Part shown: in pieces, positions 39,960 through 48,774 of the stretch
Layout: every line of letters starts with the position of its first letter
How positions within the stretch are numbered: position 1 is the first letter of the stretch
Assembly: GCA_011087605.1 (NCBI GenBank)
Contig: JAALLE010000010.1
Span: 1 to 64,000, forward strand
Reading direction: 5' to 3'
Source of the DNA: Hyphomicrobiales bacterium
GTDB lineage: Bacteria; Pseudomonadota; Alphaproteobacteria; Rhizobiales; Rhizobiaceae
Length of the DNA: 64,000 nt
Made by a program: the position numbers and the translations under genes
The notes under the pieces: model-generated
Databases searched by the model: none
What the model was told of the DNA's origin: nothing
Seen by the model: only the letters and a program-made list of their open reading frames with translations

Positions 39960-40364
39960 ATGATCGGCCGCCTAAATCATGTTGCGATTGCCGTTCCGGA
40001 TCTTGGTGCTGCCACGAAGCTGTATCGCGACGCGCTGGGTGCAACAGTATCTGAACCACAGCAATTGCCGGAACACGGCGTAACGGTGGTATTTGTCGAA
40101 CTGCCAAATTCGAAGGTTGAACTTCTGGAGCCGTTGGGAGAAGCGTCTCCGATCGGCAAGTTTCTGGAATCCAGCCCGGCCGGCGGCATGCACCATATTT
40201 GTTATGAAGTAGACGATATTCTTGCAGCCCGTGATCATCTGAAAGCCGAAGGGGCGCGCGTGCTTGGCGATGGACAGCCAAAAACTGGCGCTCATGGCAA
40301 GCCAGTCCTGTTTCTGCACCCCAAAGACTTTGCCGGCACGCTGGTTGAACTGGAACAGGTGTAG
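39960..40364 (+). CDS. mce: Methylmalonyl-CoA epimerase
   Basis: Glyoxalase-superfamily enzyme that interconverts (2R)- and (2S)-methylmalonyl-CoA in propionate metabolism. The 134-residue product shows the metal ligands: H in LNHVAIAVPD, E in KVELLEP, H in GGMHHICYEVDD and E in LVELEQ. ATG 39960 begins 2 bases after the rnj stop. Confidence 0.9.
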   Translation: MIGRLNHVAIAVPDLGAATKLYRDALGATVSEPQQLPEHGVTVVFVELPNSKVELLEPLGEASPIGKFLESSPAGGMHHICYEVDDILAARDHLKAEGARVLGDGQPKTGAHGKPVLFLHPKDFAGTLVELEQV

Positions 40365-40367
40365 AGC

Positions 40368-40646
40368 ATGGGGATTGGCACCGGAATTGCGATCTATTTC
40401 ATCATCTGGTGGATGGTGCTTTTTGTCTCTCTGCCGTTTCGAATGAAACCGCAATTTGAAGTTGGTCCGGTGGTTGATGGCACAGAGGCTGCTGCCCCGG
40501 CCAATCCTCAAATTCTAAAGCGCATGATTTGGAATTCTCTGATCAGCGGTGTTGTGTTCTTTTTGTTCTGGTTCGTTGTTTATTATCTGGGGTTTGGGGT
40601 CGATTCCATTCCACAGATTATTCCGATCAGAACCTACCAACCCTGA
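40368..40646 (+). CDS. DUF1467 family small membrane protein
   Basis: A 92-residue protein with two membrane helices (about 5-23 and 58-76) and the pattern of DUF1467, an uncharacterised alphaproteobacterial family: IYFIIWWMVLFVSLPF at the start and GFGVDSIPQIIP at the end. It follows mce by 3 bases, as in many Hyphomicrobiales, and is probably the last gene of the nuo transcript. Confidence 0.85.
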   Translation: MGIGTGIAIYFIIWWMVLFVSLPFRMKPQFEVGPVVDGTEAAAPANPQILKRMIWNSLISGVVFFLFWFVVYYLGFGVDSIPQIIPIRTYQP

Positions 40647-40713
40647 TAGCGACCTTTTGCTTGGGAATTTTTAACCGCTGTGTGGTGGACTTGCCCCGCA
40701 GAAGGAAATTTTC

Positions 40714-41385
40714 ATGTTTGCATTTCACCTGTTGCTGTCGCCGACCGGCCATATGAAACGCCTCAACTACGTTTTGTTGAGTGGATTTATTGGCGCGATG
40801 AATTTTGGTCTGCTGATCCTGGTCGGCCTTCAAAGTGGTGCAGAAATTATTGAAATTATCGAAGGCGGCCCGCTGTTTTTGGCAAAGGCGGCGCCGATTC
40901 CGGCAGCTATTTGCGCTTTAGGCATGTGGGTTCAGATCTGTTTTGTTTTTAAGCGAAGTCGCGACTTCAGCGGTTCTACCCTGACGGGTTGGCTTTTTGT
41001 TGGATTATGGGCGGCACCTTACCTGGCGCCACAATTGATGGTTGGCGCAGATGCTGCTGCGTCCTTTGGAAGCGCAAAGTTTGCCAGCGCCATCCCTGCC
41101 GCAATTGTCGGTATGATCTTGTTTTTTGCTGGTTCGCGCGAAGACTCTTCCGCTGAAGCAGCCCATGCCCGCAAAACGGAAGATGGTGCAAATTACGGCA
41201 GGAACGATGAATACGGTTTGGAAAGACTGGACGAAACAACTGATCTTGTTGCTCGCGCTGCAGCATTGCGTGCCGTTGAAGCGCTGCCGATGGCCGCTGC
41301 TGATACCGTTGCAGTTCCTCCAACATCAACGGCGGTTCAGGGATTTGGTAAACGCAAGACATTTGCTGGCCGCGCCCGTCAATAA
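40714..41385 (+). CDS. DUF805-like membrane protein
   Basis: A 223-residue product with four hydrophobic segments (about 18-38, 50-72, 86-105 and 125-142) and a long hydrophilic C-terminal third. The starts of segments resemble DUF805 (RLNYVLLSGFIG, and KRSRDFSGSTLTGWL, comparable to the family's Lys-Arg-x-Arg-Asp-x(4)-Gly-Trp pattern), but the match is loose. Function unknown; upstream of murI, 37 bases apart. AGAAGGAAA provides the ribosome site. Confidence 0.6.
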   Translation: MFAFHLLLSPTGHMKRLNYVLLSGFIGAMNFGLLILVGLQSGAEIIEIIEGGPLFLAKAAPIPAAICALGMWVQICFVFKRSRDFSGSTLTGWLFVGLWAAPYLAPQLMVGADAAASFGSAKFASAIPAAIVGMILFFAGSREDSSAEAAHARKTEDGANYGRNDEYGLERLDETTDLVARAAALRAVEALPMAAADTVAVPPTSTAVQGFGKRKTFAGRARQ

Positions 41386-41421
41386 CTTGCAAATTTTGCC
41401 GGTCGGTGTCTAAACAAGGCC

Positions 41422-42192
41422 ATGACCATTCTCGTATTCGATTCAGGAATTGGCGGCCTTTCAGTGCTCCGCGAGGCGCGAATTTTGATGCCCGAACATC
41501 GATTTGTCTATGTCGCCGATGATGCTTCTTTCCCGATTGGTGGTTGGGAAGAGGGGGCGTTGATCGATCGACTGATGTTTGTCTTTGAGGGCCTGGTGAA
41601 GCGATATGATCCATCAATGATCATCGTTGCCTGTAACACCGCTTCAACGATCATTTTGCCACCGCTGCGCGAACGGTTTGATTTCCCGATTGTAGGAACG
41701 GTGCCGGCAATCAAACCTGCCGCAGAAAGAACTTCATCCGGTCAGGTTTCCGTCCTGGCGACACCCGGCACGGTGCAGCGTGACTATACCCGATCTCTCG
41801 TCTCTGAGTTTGCCCGCGATGTGAACGTGAAGCTGGTAGGGGCGGAAAATCTCGCCGTATTGGCAGAAGAATTTATGCTGACCGGCACCGTTGATGATAA
41901 GGCTGTGTCAGCTGAAATTGCTGATTGTTTCACCGACCGTTTGGGTGCCCGCACCGATGTAGTGGTTCTGGCCTGCACCCACTATCCCTTCCTTGCAAAT
42001 GTGTTCCGCCGTCTGGCCCCATGGCCGGTGGACTGGCTCAACCCGGCCGAGGCCATTGGTCGCCATGCACAGAGCTTGTTATCCCATGGTGGTCCGATTG
42101 AGGACGTGCAGGATATTGCTGAATTCACCAAGGGACGCCCCAAGCCGGAAATGCTGCGTCTGATGTCCGGATTTGGTCTGAAAGTTGTTTGA
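41422..42192 (+). CDS. murI: Glutamate racemase
   Basis: Makes D-glutamate for peptidoglycan. The 256 residues have the catalytic pair C71 (ACNTAS) and C185 (ACTHYPF), with D7 in FDSGIGG. The usual Pro-Tyr-Gly of the substrate loop reads Pro-Ile-Gly (residues 38-40) here. Stop overlaps a promoter-like TTGACA for rpsD. Confidence 0.9.
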   Translation: MTILVFDSGIGGLSVLREARILMPEHRFVYVADDASFPIGGWEEGALIDRLMFVFEGLVKRYDPSMIIVACNTASTIILPPLRERFDFPIVGTVPAIKPAAERTSSGQVSVLATPGTVQRDYTRSLVSEFARDVNVKLVGAENLAVLAEEFMLTGTVDDKAVSAEIADCFTDRLGARTDVVVLACTHYPFLANVFRRLAPWPVDWLNPAEAIGRHAQSLLSHGGPIEDVQDIAEFTKGRPKPEMLRLMSGFGLKVV

Positions 42193-42217
42193 CACACAAC
42201 CCAACTTGCCCTATCTG
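42189..42217 (+). promoter_or_regulatory. Candidate promoter for rpsD at the murI stop
   Basis: TTGACA (42189-42194) and TATCTG (42212-42217) are spaced 17 bases. The TGA inside TTGACA is the murI stop. A start near 42224 would give rpsD a leader of about 160 bases, including a 63-codon frame (42185-42376) with no recognisable product. Confidence 0.5.
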
Positions 42218-42385
42218 ACACCTGCGTTTGCGGACAACCGTCGACGCGATCTACGTATCCCGTGGACCTTGATCGCAAAGCGTGCGCGAAAGGTCCTGTC
42301 ATCCGGTTCAAAGTGCCGGGAGAGGAGGGTGCGTTTTCTCTTGCTCACGGATGGTCTGTGGGCAGTTTTGATTTGAGGAAATGCT

Positions 42386-43003
42386 ATGAGCAAGCGCCAA
42401 TCAGCAAAATATAAAATTGATCGCCGTATGGGCGAAAACATCTGGGGCCGTCCAAAGTCTCCGGTTAACCGCCGTGAATATGGCCCCGGCCAGCACGGAC
42501 AGGGCCGCAAAGGCAAACTGTCAGACTTCGGTATTCAGCTTCGTGCAAAGCAGAAACTGAAAGGTTATTACGGCAATATTTCGGAAAAACAGTTCCGTAA
42601 GATCTACGATCAGGCTTCTTCCATGAAGGGCGATACTTCAGAAAACCTCATCGGTTTGCTGGAACGCCGTCTGGACGCCATCGTATATCGCGCCAAGTTC
42701 GTCCCAACCGTTTTTGCTGCACGTCAGTTCATCAACCACGGCCATATCAGGGTCAACGGTGTTCGGGTCAACATTCCGTCTTACCGTTGTAAACCGGGTG
42801 ACGTGATCGAAATCCGCGAAAAGTCGAAGCAGCTGGCAATTGTGCTTGAATCTGCTCAATTGGCAGAGCGCGATGTTCCAGAATACATCTCTGCTGATCA
42901 CAACAAGATGACTGCAACTTTTGTCACCGTGCCTACATTTGGTGATGTGCCTTATCCGGTAGTGATGGAGCCAAACCTGACGGTCGAATTTTATTCACGT
43001 TAA
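42386..43003 (+). CDS. rpsD: 30S ribosomal protein S4
   Basis: Primary assembly protein of the small subunit that binds 16S rRNA and, in other bacteria, can repress its own mRNA. The 205 residues hold the S4 domain (about 95-160, with [22 protein letters not shown]). GAGGAAA precedes the ATG. Single-gene unit with a strong terminator; the long leader may be a control region. Confidence 0.97.
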   Translation: MSKRQSAKYKIDRRMGENIWGRPKSPVNRREYGPGQHGQGRKGKLSDFGIQLRAKQKLKGYYGNISEKQFRKIYDQASSMKGDTSENLIGLLERRLDAIVYRAKFVPTVFAARQFINHGHIRVNGVRVNIPSYRCKPGDVIEIREKSKQLAIVLESAQLAERDVPEYISADHNKMTATFVTVPTFGDVPYPVVMEPNLTVEFYSR

Positions 43004-43024
43004 AATTGTTGCTTTACGTTATTC

Positions 43025-43056
43025 AAAAAGGCTGCTCGAATGGGCGGCCTTTTTTT
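43025..43056 (+). terminator. Rho-independent terminator after rpsD
   Basis: AAAGGCTGC (43027-43035) pairs with GCGGCCTTT (43044-43052, one G-U) followed by four more Ts. It overlaps the first possible start of ttcA (43040), so ttcA more likely starts at 43070. Confidence 0.9.
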
Positions 43057-43069
43057 ATGGAAGTCTGAT

Positions 43070-43941
43070 ATGTCAATGCCAGCAGCGAATATGGAAGCAG
43101 CAGATATGAAGGCATCTTCTGACAATTGCCATGCAATGTTTCGCAACGCACCGTCGGGTCTGGAATTCAACAAGCTGCGCAAGAGGTTGATTCGGCAAAC
43201 CCGTGAGGCATTGGAAACCTATTCAATGTTGGTGCCGAAGCCGAATGGCTTGCGTCCAAAATGGTTGATCGGGCTGTCGGGCGGCAAAGACAGCTACGGG
43301 CTGATTGCGCTGCTGCTCGATTTAAAATGGCGCGGATTGCTGGATGTTGATTTGCTGGCATGTAATCTGGATCAGGGACAACCAAATTTCCCCAAACACA
43401 TTTTACCGGACTGGTTGGATCAAAACGGCATTGATCACCGGATCGAATATCGCGACACCTATTCGATTGTAAAAGAAAAGGTTCCGGAAGGGGCCACCTA
43501 TTGCGCCCTTTGTTCGCGACTGCGGCGCGGCAATCTTTATCGGGTAGCGCGCGAGGAAGGTTGTGATGCACTGGTATTGGGACATCACCGGGAGGATATT
43601 CTGGAAACCTTTTTCATGAACCTGTTTCACGGGGGGAAACTCGCCGCAATGCCCCCCCCAAGCTGCTCAATGATGAAAAGGATTTGCTGGTTCTGCGCCC
43701 GTTGTCGTTTTGTGCCGAAGAAGATCTGGCCAAATTTGCAATTGGAATGAAGTTTCCGATCATCCCCTGTGACCTGTGCGGTTCGCAGGATGGGTTGCAG
43801 CGCAATGTGATGAAAAACATGATTGCGGACATCGAACAGCGCATGCCGGGGCGCAAAGATACGATGATACGGGCGCTGGGAAACGCCAATCCCAGCCATT
43901 TGCTGGATGCAAGCCTGTTTGATTTTAGTGCGTTGAACTAA
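43070..43941 (+). pseudogene. ttcA: tRNA 2-thiocytidine biosynthesis protein TtcA, frameshifted
   Basis: PP-loop ATPase that thiolates cytidine 32 in tRNA, using an iron-sulfur cluster. The first frame (43070-about 43650) contains SGGKDS at residues 70-75, and C144 and C147 in YCALC; the second frame (to 43941) continues with the expected [17 protein letters not shown] and the CDLCGSQ ligands. The frames join at an eight-C run (43652-43659) within the codons for MPPK: six Cs would read MPPKLL directly, and nine would add one Pro. The combined length is about 289-290 residues, as expected. So the gene is whole except for the run. Sequencing error, real inactivation and slippage are all possible. 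An ATG at 43070 is used; 43040 lies in the rpsD terminator. Confidence 0.88.
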
Positions 43942-44384
43942 GTGAGCGCTTTGCGGAAGTAGATGACCCGCTCGGTTTCTACAAAACCCCAGTCTTCATG
44001 TGCCCGATGAGAGTTGAAATTTTGTTCGTCTGCGTCGGAACAAAGTTCAACAAATCCTTGATCAAACAAATCTTGGGTGATGTGTTCAACCAGAGTTCTG
44101 CCGACGCCCATCCGGCGGTAGTTTGAACTGACCCAAATGCCCTCCAGGAACGGCACGGGCTGGGTGGTGCAGCCATTGGCGAATTTTCGGATGCTGATCT
44201 CGGCAAACCCCGCAGGGGCCTGATCCTCCGTAACCGCGATGTAACCCCAGCAATTCTTGCTTTCAAGCACATCATCGATTTCCTCACAATGCGCCTCGAT
44301 TGACAGATCATCAAACAATTGCTGGCGCATTTCAGCCCATGCTGGCCTGTCATCTTTTTGCATTATCCGCACCAGAACTGACAT
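43938..44384 (-). CDS. GNAT acetyltransferase resembling aminoglycoside 6'-N-acetyltransferase
   Basis: 148 residues with the GNAT fold: acetyl-CoA-binding [10 protein letters not shown] (about 91-100) and the C-terminal [17 protein letters not shown]. The sequence carries features typical of the AAC(6')-I group: [44 protein letters not shown] and [14 protein letters not shown]. Such enzymes acetylate amino groups of aminoglycosides, and chromosomal ones are also found in environmental bacteria with other or unknown normal substrates. The stop overlaps the convergent ttcA by 4 bases, and a DUF2461 gene lies 3 bases upstream. Resistance function is inference only. Confidence 0.8.
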   Translation of the reverse strand: MSVLVRIMQKDDRPAWAEMRQQLFDDLSIEAHCEEIDDVLESKNCWGYIAVTEDQAPAGFAEISIRKFANGCTTQPVPFLEGIWVSSNYRRMGVGRTLVEHITQDLFDQGFVELCSDADEQNFNSHRAHEDWGFVETERVIYFRKALT

Positions 44385-44387
44385 GTT

Positions 44388-45083
44388 TTACTCTTCGCGC
44401 AGTGGATCTGTTGCCCGCCAGACGAACTGCATGAACGGCATAATCTTGCCCCCAAATTGCTCAATTTCATCAAGCAGTTTTGGAGTGTGAATAACTTTCT
44501 CATCCAGTTTGTGCTGAATGATGAAGCTTTTGTGTTTCAGCCAGAACAAAAGGTCGGGATCGTCAACATCTTTGAAGCCCAATGGAGTGCGGGTAACCAT
44601 CTGCTCATGACCAATGGGTAATCCAGCCATTTCCAACGCTTTGGTGAGTTTGAAAAACGCGGTTTTACGCGCCACAATCTGTTCGCGCATCGCCTTTAAT
44701 TTGGGACCGGGAGGAAACCACAGGCCGGAGGCAAGAAAGCAATTATCTGGCTCAAAATGCATATAGAGCCCACCAGTATCCTTCTTTGTGCCGGTTCTGG
44801 TGAGAACGCCACTGACGCGTGTGTTGTAGGGATGCTTTTCTTTCGAAAACCGAATGTCGCGATTAATCCGGAACAGCGACGTTTTGCGCTCCCCGCGCAG
44901 TGGGATTTTCTTTGCGGCCAGTCGTTCATTGGCGCTTTCCAACAGTGCAACGAAAGGCATAAACAAATCCGCGTCATATATTTTGCGGTTTTCCTGAAAC
45001 CATTCCCGGGATTGATGAAATCCAAGGGCTTTGAGAAACGGCATCGCGTTGTCGCCAAACCCTTCAAATGCAAGTTCGCTCAT
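44388..45083 (-). CDS. DUF2461 (TIGR02453) family protein
   Basis: A 231-residue soluble protein with the family pattern: FLKALGFHQSREWFQENRKIYD at the start, SLFRINRDIRFSKEKHPYNT around residues 65-85, and GGLYMHFEPDNCFLASGLWFPPGPKLKAMR in the middle. The function of this family is not known. ATG 45083 was chosen with GGAG 6 bases before it. Co-directional with the GNAT gene, so likely co-transcribed. Confidence 0.85.
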   Translation of the reverse strand: MSELAFEGFGDNAMPFLKALGFHQSREWFQENRKIYDADLFMPFVALLESANERLAAKKIPLRGERKTSLFRINRDIRFSKEKHPYNTRVSGVLTRTGTKKDTGGLYMHFEPDNCFLASGLWFPPGPKLKAMREQIVARKTAFFKLTKALEMAGLPIGHEQMVTRTPLGFKDVDDPDLLFWLKHKSFIIQHKLDEKVIHTPKLLDEIEQFGGKIMPFMQFVWRATDPLREE

Positions 45084-45096
45084 AGGTGGCTCCAAT

Positions 45097-45127
45097 TAAA
45101 AAAGGGCGCGTCTGCTGACACGCCCTT
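45097..45127 (-). terminator. Rho-independent terminator after grxD (minus strand)
   Basis: On the minus strand AAGGGCGTGTC pairs with GACGCGCCCTT (45102-45127, one mismatch) around a 4-base loop, and TTTTTT follows (plus-strand As at 45098-45103). It ends the pur/bolA/grxD transcript. Confidence 0.8.
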
Positions 45128-45161
45128 ACAATAATCAGAATGATAAAATAGGCAAAGTTGC

Positions 45162-45506
45162 CTAGGCGGTCGCCTTACCGGCCATAACCACACCTTTTTC
45201 TTCCAACAATGTCTTCAGCTCACCGGATTGAAACATTTCGCGGGCAATGTCGCAGCCGCCAATAAACTCGCCTTTGACATAAATCTGCGGAACAGTCGGC
45301 CAGTTGGTGAAATCCTTGATGCCCTGACGAAGGTCATCATCGGCCAATACATTGACGCCTTTCCACTCAACACCGAGATAATCCATGATCTGGGCAACCT
45401 GTCCGGAAAAGCCGCACTGTGGAAATGCCGGTGTGCCCTTCATGAAAACAAGCACATCATTTGTCTTCACTTCGTTATCGATAAAATCGTTCATGCTCAT
45501 TTTCAT
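45162..45506 (-). CDS. grxD: Monothiol glutaredoxin Grx4
   Basis: CGFS-type glutaredoxin that holds and passes on 2Fe-2S clusters with glutathione, and pairs with BolA. The 114-residue product has PQCGFSG (active Cys) and the glutathione pocket WPTVPQIYVKGEFIGGCD. The frame opens at a TTG (45521), but ATG 45506 or 45500 with AAGGA upstream is likelier. bolA lies two genes upstream in the same direction. Confidence 0.93.
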   Translation of the reverse strand: MKMSMNDFIDNEVKTNDVLVFMKGTPAFPQCGFSGQVAQIMDYLGVEWKGVNVLADDDLRQGIKDFTNWPTVPQIYVKGEFIGGCDIAREMFQSGELKTLLEEKGVVMAGKATA

Positions 45507-45597
45507 TGCATCCTTGCTCAAGTCGGGTTCAAGGTCCGACGGGTTTTCTGCTATTTAGGCCTCTTTGCCGCTAATATCCAGAGGCGTTGGAAGATAG

Positions 45598-45855
45598 TTA
45601 GGTTCGGTCAGATGAATCCGAGCCTTTTGCCTGTTGACCCACAGGGCCTGGTTTCTTGCGTTTTTTCAGGACCGGAAAACCTGGTGTCATCGGTGTTTCA
45701 CCCTGATGAACCACGTCATAATCCTGTTCCGGTTTCCAGTTGTACTTTTTTGGTGACCGCTTGCGATCTATATTTCCCTTCACGATATAGGCCACCAGAC
45801 CCAGGAAAAAGATCAAAACTGCAAACAGCGATAGGTAAAACTGGGTATCGGACAT
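45598..45855 (-). CDS. Small membrane protein between bolA and grxD
   Basis: An 85-residue product with one N-terminal membrane helix (about 7-25, FYLSLFAVLIFFLGLVAYIV) and a hydrophilic basic tail (SPKKYNWKPEQDYDVVHQGE and KKRKKPGP). I do not recognise the family. It lies 9 bases after bolA and 91 bases before grxD, so it is in the same transcript. A role in membrane-side iron-sulfur or redox chemistry would be a guess. Confidence 0.6.
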   Translation of the reverse strand: MSDTQFYLSLFAVLIFFLGLVAYIVKGNIDRKRSPKKYNWKPEQDYDVVHQGETPMTPGFPVLKKRKKPGPVGQQAKGSDSSDRT

Positions 45856-45864
45856 CGCCAAATG

Positions 45865-46098
45865 CTACTCGGGTGCGCTGGTTTGCAACGCCAGAGCGTG
45901 AAGCACACCTCCCATTTTACCCTTCAACGCGGCGTAAACGATCTGATGCTGCTGCACCCGTGATTTGCCGATGAACTCCGAGGAGACGACTTCGGCGGCA
46001 TAGTGGTCGCCATCGCCTGCCAGGTCACGGATCGTCACCTGGGCGTCCGGCAGCGCCTCTTTGATCATCATTTCGATATCGCCTGCATCCATTGGCAT
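45865..46098 (-). CDS. bolA: BolA family protein
   Basis: A 77-residue BolA domain with the conserved His at the end of the short fold (SRVQQHQIVYAALKGKM) that would help hold a 2Fe-2S cluster with Grx4. This is the short, YrbA/IbaG-like form. It begins 5 bases after the purL stop. Grx4 is encoded downstream. Confidence 0.9.
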   Translation of the reverse strand: MPMDAGDIEMMIKEALPDAQVTIRDLAGDGDHYAAEVVSSEFIGKSRVQQHQIVYAALKGKMGGVLHALALQTSAPE

Positions 46099-46103
46099 GT
46101 TAC

Positions 46104-48332
46104 TTACTCCGCTGCTTCGGCCAGTGCGGTTTCGCCCATATAATCGGGAAACCAGGATTCGTGGACCGTTTTCAGGTCTCCTACAGATATGTCTATCAAA
46201 TCGTTGATTATCAAGCGCTCTTCTGCGACTTGGCCAATTTGGGCAAATGAAACCCCCGCACCTTCACTATTGGCAGCGAACATACCTGCCCATTCGCTGT
46301 TGATCGTCATAATGTAGCGTGCCTGATCCTCGCCGAACAAGGCCGAATGCGGATAGGTGACATCAATGAGGCATTTCATGCCAAGATCCGCAGCCATGCA
46401 CATTTCGGCCAGTGCCACGGCCAGGCCACCATCGGATATATCGTGGACGGCAGACGCATAGTCTGCGCGGATGGCGGCGAGTACGAATTCGCCCCGGGCC
46501 TTTTCCATCAGTAGATCAACCAATGGGGCAGGTCCGGTTTCTTCGCCCAGAATTTCACGCTGATAGATAGACCGCGCAAGATGAGTGCCCTCTGTACCTA
46601 TAAGGAAGACGGCATCACCGGCCTGCATCGACCCAATTCGGGTCATGCGTTCGTGCTCATCGATCAGGCCAACACCACCGATTGTCGGTGTGGGCAGGAT
46701 CGCCTCGCCATTGGTCTCGTTATATAGAGAGACGTTGCCAGAAACGATTGGCATTCCAAGCGCCTGACATGCCTCTCCAATGCCCCTGATGGAGGCAACA
46801 AGCTGGCCCATAATTTCCGGCTTTTCAGGATTGCCAAAGTTCAGATTATCAGTCGCAGCCAACGGTTCCGCACCTGTGGCGATCAGATTGCGATAACATT
46901 CTGCTACTGCCTGTTTGCCACCTTCAAACGGGTCGGCTTCGACATAGCGCGGCGTTACATCGGATGAGAACGCCAGAGCTTTGCTGGGATGCCCATCAAC
47001 CCGTACCACCCCGGCATCACCGCCGGGCAATTGCATCGTATTGCCCTGTATCAGCGTGTCATATTGCTCCCACACCCAGCGCCGGGAGCAGAGGTCCGGC
47101 GACCCGATCAATTTCAGCAACGCAGTATTGTAATCATGAGGTGGTGCAAACAGGTGCGGTTCCTGTTGCGAATGGGTTCCCGGCTCGACCCACGGGCGAT
47201 CATATTCGGGGGCTTCGTCACCCAATTGCTTGATCGGCAGATTGGCAACTTCTTCCCCCTGATGATGAATTGAAAATCGCAGATCATCTGTAGTCAGGCC
47301 GACAATGGCAAAGTCCAGATCCCACTTGGTGAAGATCGCCTTGGCCTGATCCTCCATCTCAGGCCGCAAAACCATCAACATGCGCTCCTGACTCTCCGAC
47401 AGCATCATTTCGTAGGCTGTCATGTTTTCTTCGCGCACTGGCACGTCGTCCAGATTAAGGCGAATGCCGAGGTCTCCCCTGGCACCCATTTCGACCGCCG
47501 AACAGGTTAAACCGGCAGCGCCCATGTCCTGGATGGCGATCACCGCACCGCTGGCCATAAGTTCAAGACAAGCTTCCAACAGACATTTTTCAGTAAACGG
47601 ATCGCCGACCTGTACTGTCGGGCGTTTCTCATCGATGGAATCGTCAAATTCTGCTGATGCCATCGTCGCGCCGCCAACTCCGTCGCGTCCGGTTTTGGCC
47701 CCCAGATAAACAACTGGCAGTCCGACCCCTTCGGCCTTTGAAATATAGATGGCGTCGCGCTTCGCCAAGCCAGCGGCAAAGGCGTTGACCAGAATGTTGC
47801 CATTGTAGCGGGGATGAAAATTGACTTCGCCGCCGACAGTTGGAACACCGAACGAGTTTCCATATCCGCCGACACCCGACACAACACCAGCCACCAGATG
47901 TCGGGTTTTCGCATGACCGGGATCACCAAAGCGCAGCGCATTCATAGCGGCGATTGGTCGTGCGCCCATGGTGAAGACATCTCGCAAAATGCCACCAACT
48001 CCCGTGGCGGCTCCCTGATAAGGCTCGATGAAAGACGGGTGATTGTGGCTTTCCATCTTGAACACCACGACATCGTCATCGCCAATATCCACCACGCCGG
48101 CATTTTCACCTGGCCCATAAACCACGCGGTGACCTTCTGTGGGCAGCGTTTTCAACCATTTCTTTGAAGACTTGTAGGAACAGTGCTCGTTCCACATGGC
48201 AGACCAAATTCCGAGCTCGGTAAATGTTGGCTCGCGTCCGGTCAGTTCGAGAATGCGGGCATATTCCTCGTCATTAATGCCATGACTCGAAATCAGTTCG
48301 GAAGTGATGGGGTGGGTGTTGTTGACGGTCAT
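46104..48332 (-). CDS. purL: Phosphoribosylformylglycinamidine synthase subunit PurL
   Basis: Makes FGAM from FGAR in purine synthesis, together with PurQ (glutaminase) and PurS. The 742-residue length identifies the small PurL form that needs PurS and PurQ. It shows the ATP-site pattern [19 protein letters not shown] (about 91-109) and [18 protein letters not shown] later. Part of purC-purS-purQ-purL, with small exported proteins inserted. Confidence 0.96.
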   Translation of the reverse strand: MTVNNTHPITSELISSHGINDEEYARILELTGREPTFTELGIWSAMWNEHCSYKSSKKWLKTLPTEGHRVVYGPGENAGVVDIGDDDVVVFKMESHNHPSFIEPYQGAATGVGGILRDVFTMGARPIAAMNALRFGDPGHAKTRHLVAGVVSGVGGYGNSFGVPTVGGEVNFHPRYNGNILVNAFAAGLAKRDAIYISKAEGVGLPVVYLGAKTGRDGVGGATMASAEFDDSIDEKRPTVQVGDPFTEKCLLEACLELMASGAVIAIQDMGAAGLTCSAVEMGARGDLGIRLNLDDVPVREENMTAYEMMLSESQERMLMVLRPEMEDQAKAIFTKWDLDFAIVGLTTDDLRFSIHHQGEEVANLPIKQLGDEAPEYDRPWVEPGTHSQQEPHLFAPPHDYNTALLKLIGSPDLCSRRWVWEQYDTLIQGNTMQLPGGDAGVVRVDGHPSKALAFSSDVTPRYVEADPFEGGKQAVAECYRNLIATGAEPLAATDNLNFGNPEKPEIMGQLVASIRGIGEACQALGMPIVSGNVSLYNETNGEAILPTPTIGGVGLIDEHERMTRIGSMQAGDAVFLIGTEGTHLARSIYQREILGEETGPAPLVDLLMEKARGEFVLAAIRADYASAVHDISDGGLAVALAEMCMAADLGMKCLIDVTYPHSALFGEDQARYIMTINSEWAGMFAANSEGAGVSFAQIGQVAEERLIINDLIDISVGDLKTVHESWFPDYMGETALAEAAE

Positions 48333-48348
48333 GGTCCTATTGGCCTGT

Positions 48349-48774
48349 TCAGCAAGTGCGGGAACCCTGCGCCCAGGCGCGCAAAGATGCTTCTAATCTT
48401 GGACCATCTGCTGTGGCGAGCAACGGTCCGAATGTTGTAAATGATGTGCGCCCGTTAAACCGTTCGGCTTGTGCCACTAGTTTTGGCAGCCCGGCAGGAT
48501 TGTTTCGTGGCACAATCAAGATTCTTGGCTTGCCGCTGTAGGAATTCACTTCCGGTGCCATCGAATAGCCCTTCAGAGCAGGATCGTTTTTGGCAAACCA
48601 ACAGGATTGTACCTGCTTGGCGACGCCGACCATTGTGCTCTGTGGACTTTTTTCTGGTTTGGTTGTGGTGGTTTGCGAACAGCCGGCGACAGCGGCGACG
48701 GCCGCGGCGGCAGTTGCAGCGCGGATCGCAGCGACCGGTGAGGTTGGTGAATGAGGGCGAATTGGCGCTGACAT
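48349..48774 (-). CDS. Predicted lipoprotein inside the pur cluster
   Basis: A 141-residue product starting with a short basic-Ala-rich signal and a lipobox-like VAGC (Cys32), then a Thr-rich linker and a globular C-terminus ([20 protein letters not shown]). I do not know the family. It overlaps purQ by one base (TGATG) and precedes purL by 16 bases, so it is coupled to purine genes by translation. A signal peptide predictor would test whether it is really lipidated. Confidence 0.65.
   Translation of the reverse strand: MSAPIRPHSPTSPVAAIRAATAAAAVAAVAGCSQTTTTKPEKSPQSTMVGVAKQVQSCWFAKNDPALKGYSMAPEVNSYSGKPRILIVPRNNPAGLPKLVAQAERFNGRTSFTTFGPLLATADGPRLEASLRAWAQGSRTC

Noticed and set aside
45228-45974. 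248-codon plus-strand frame
   Set aside because: Overlaps grxD, the small membrane protein and part of bolA on the opposite strand; composition argues for a shadow.
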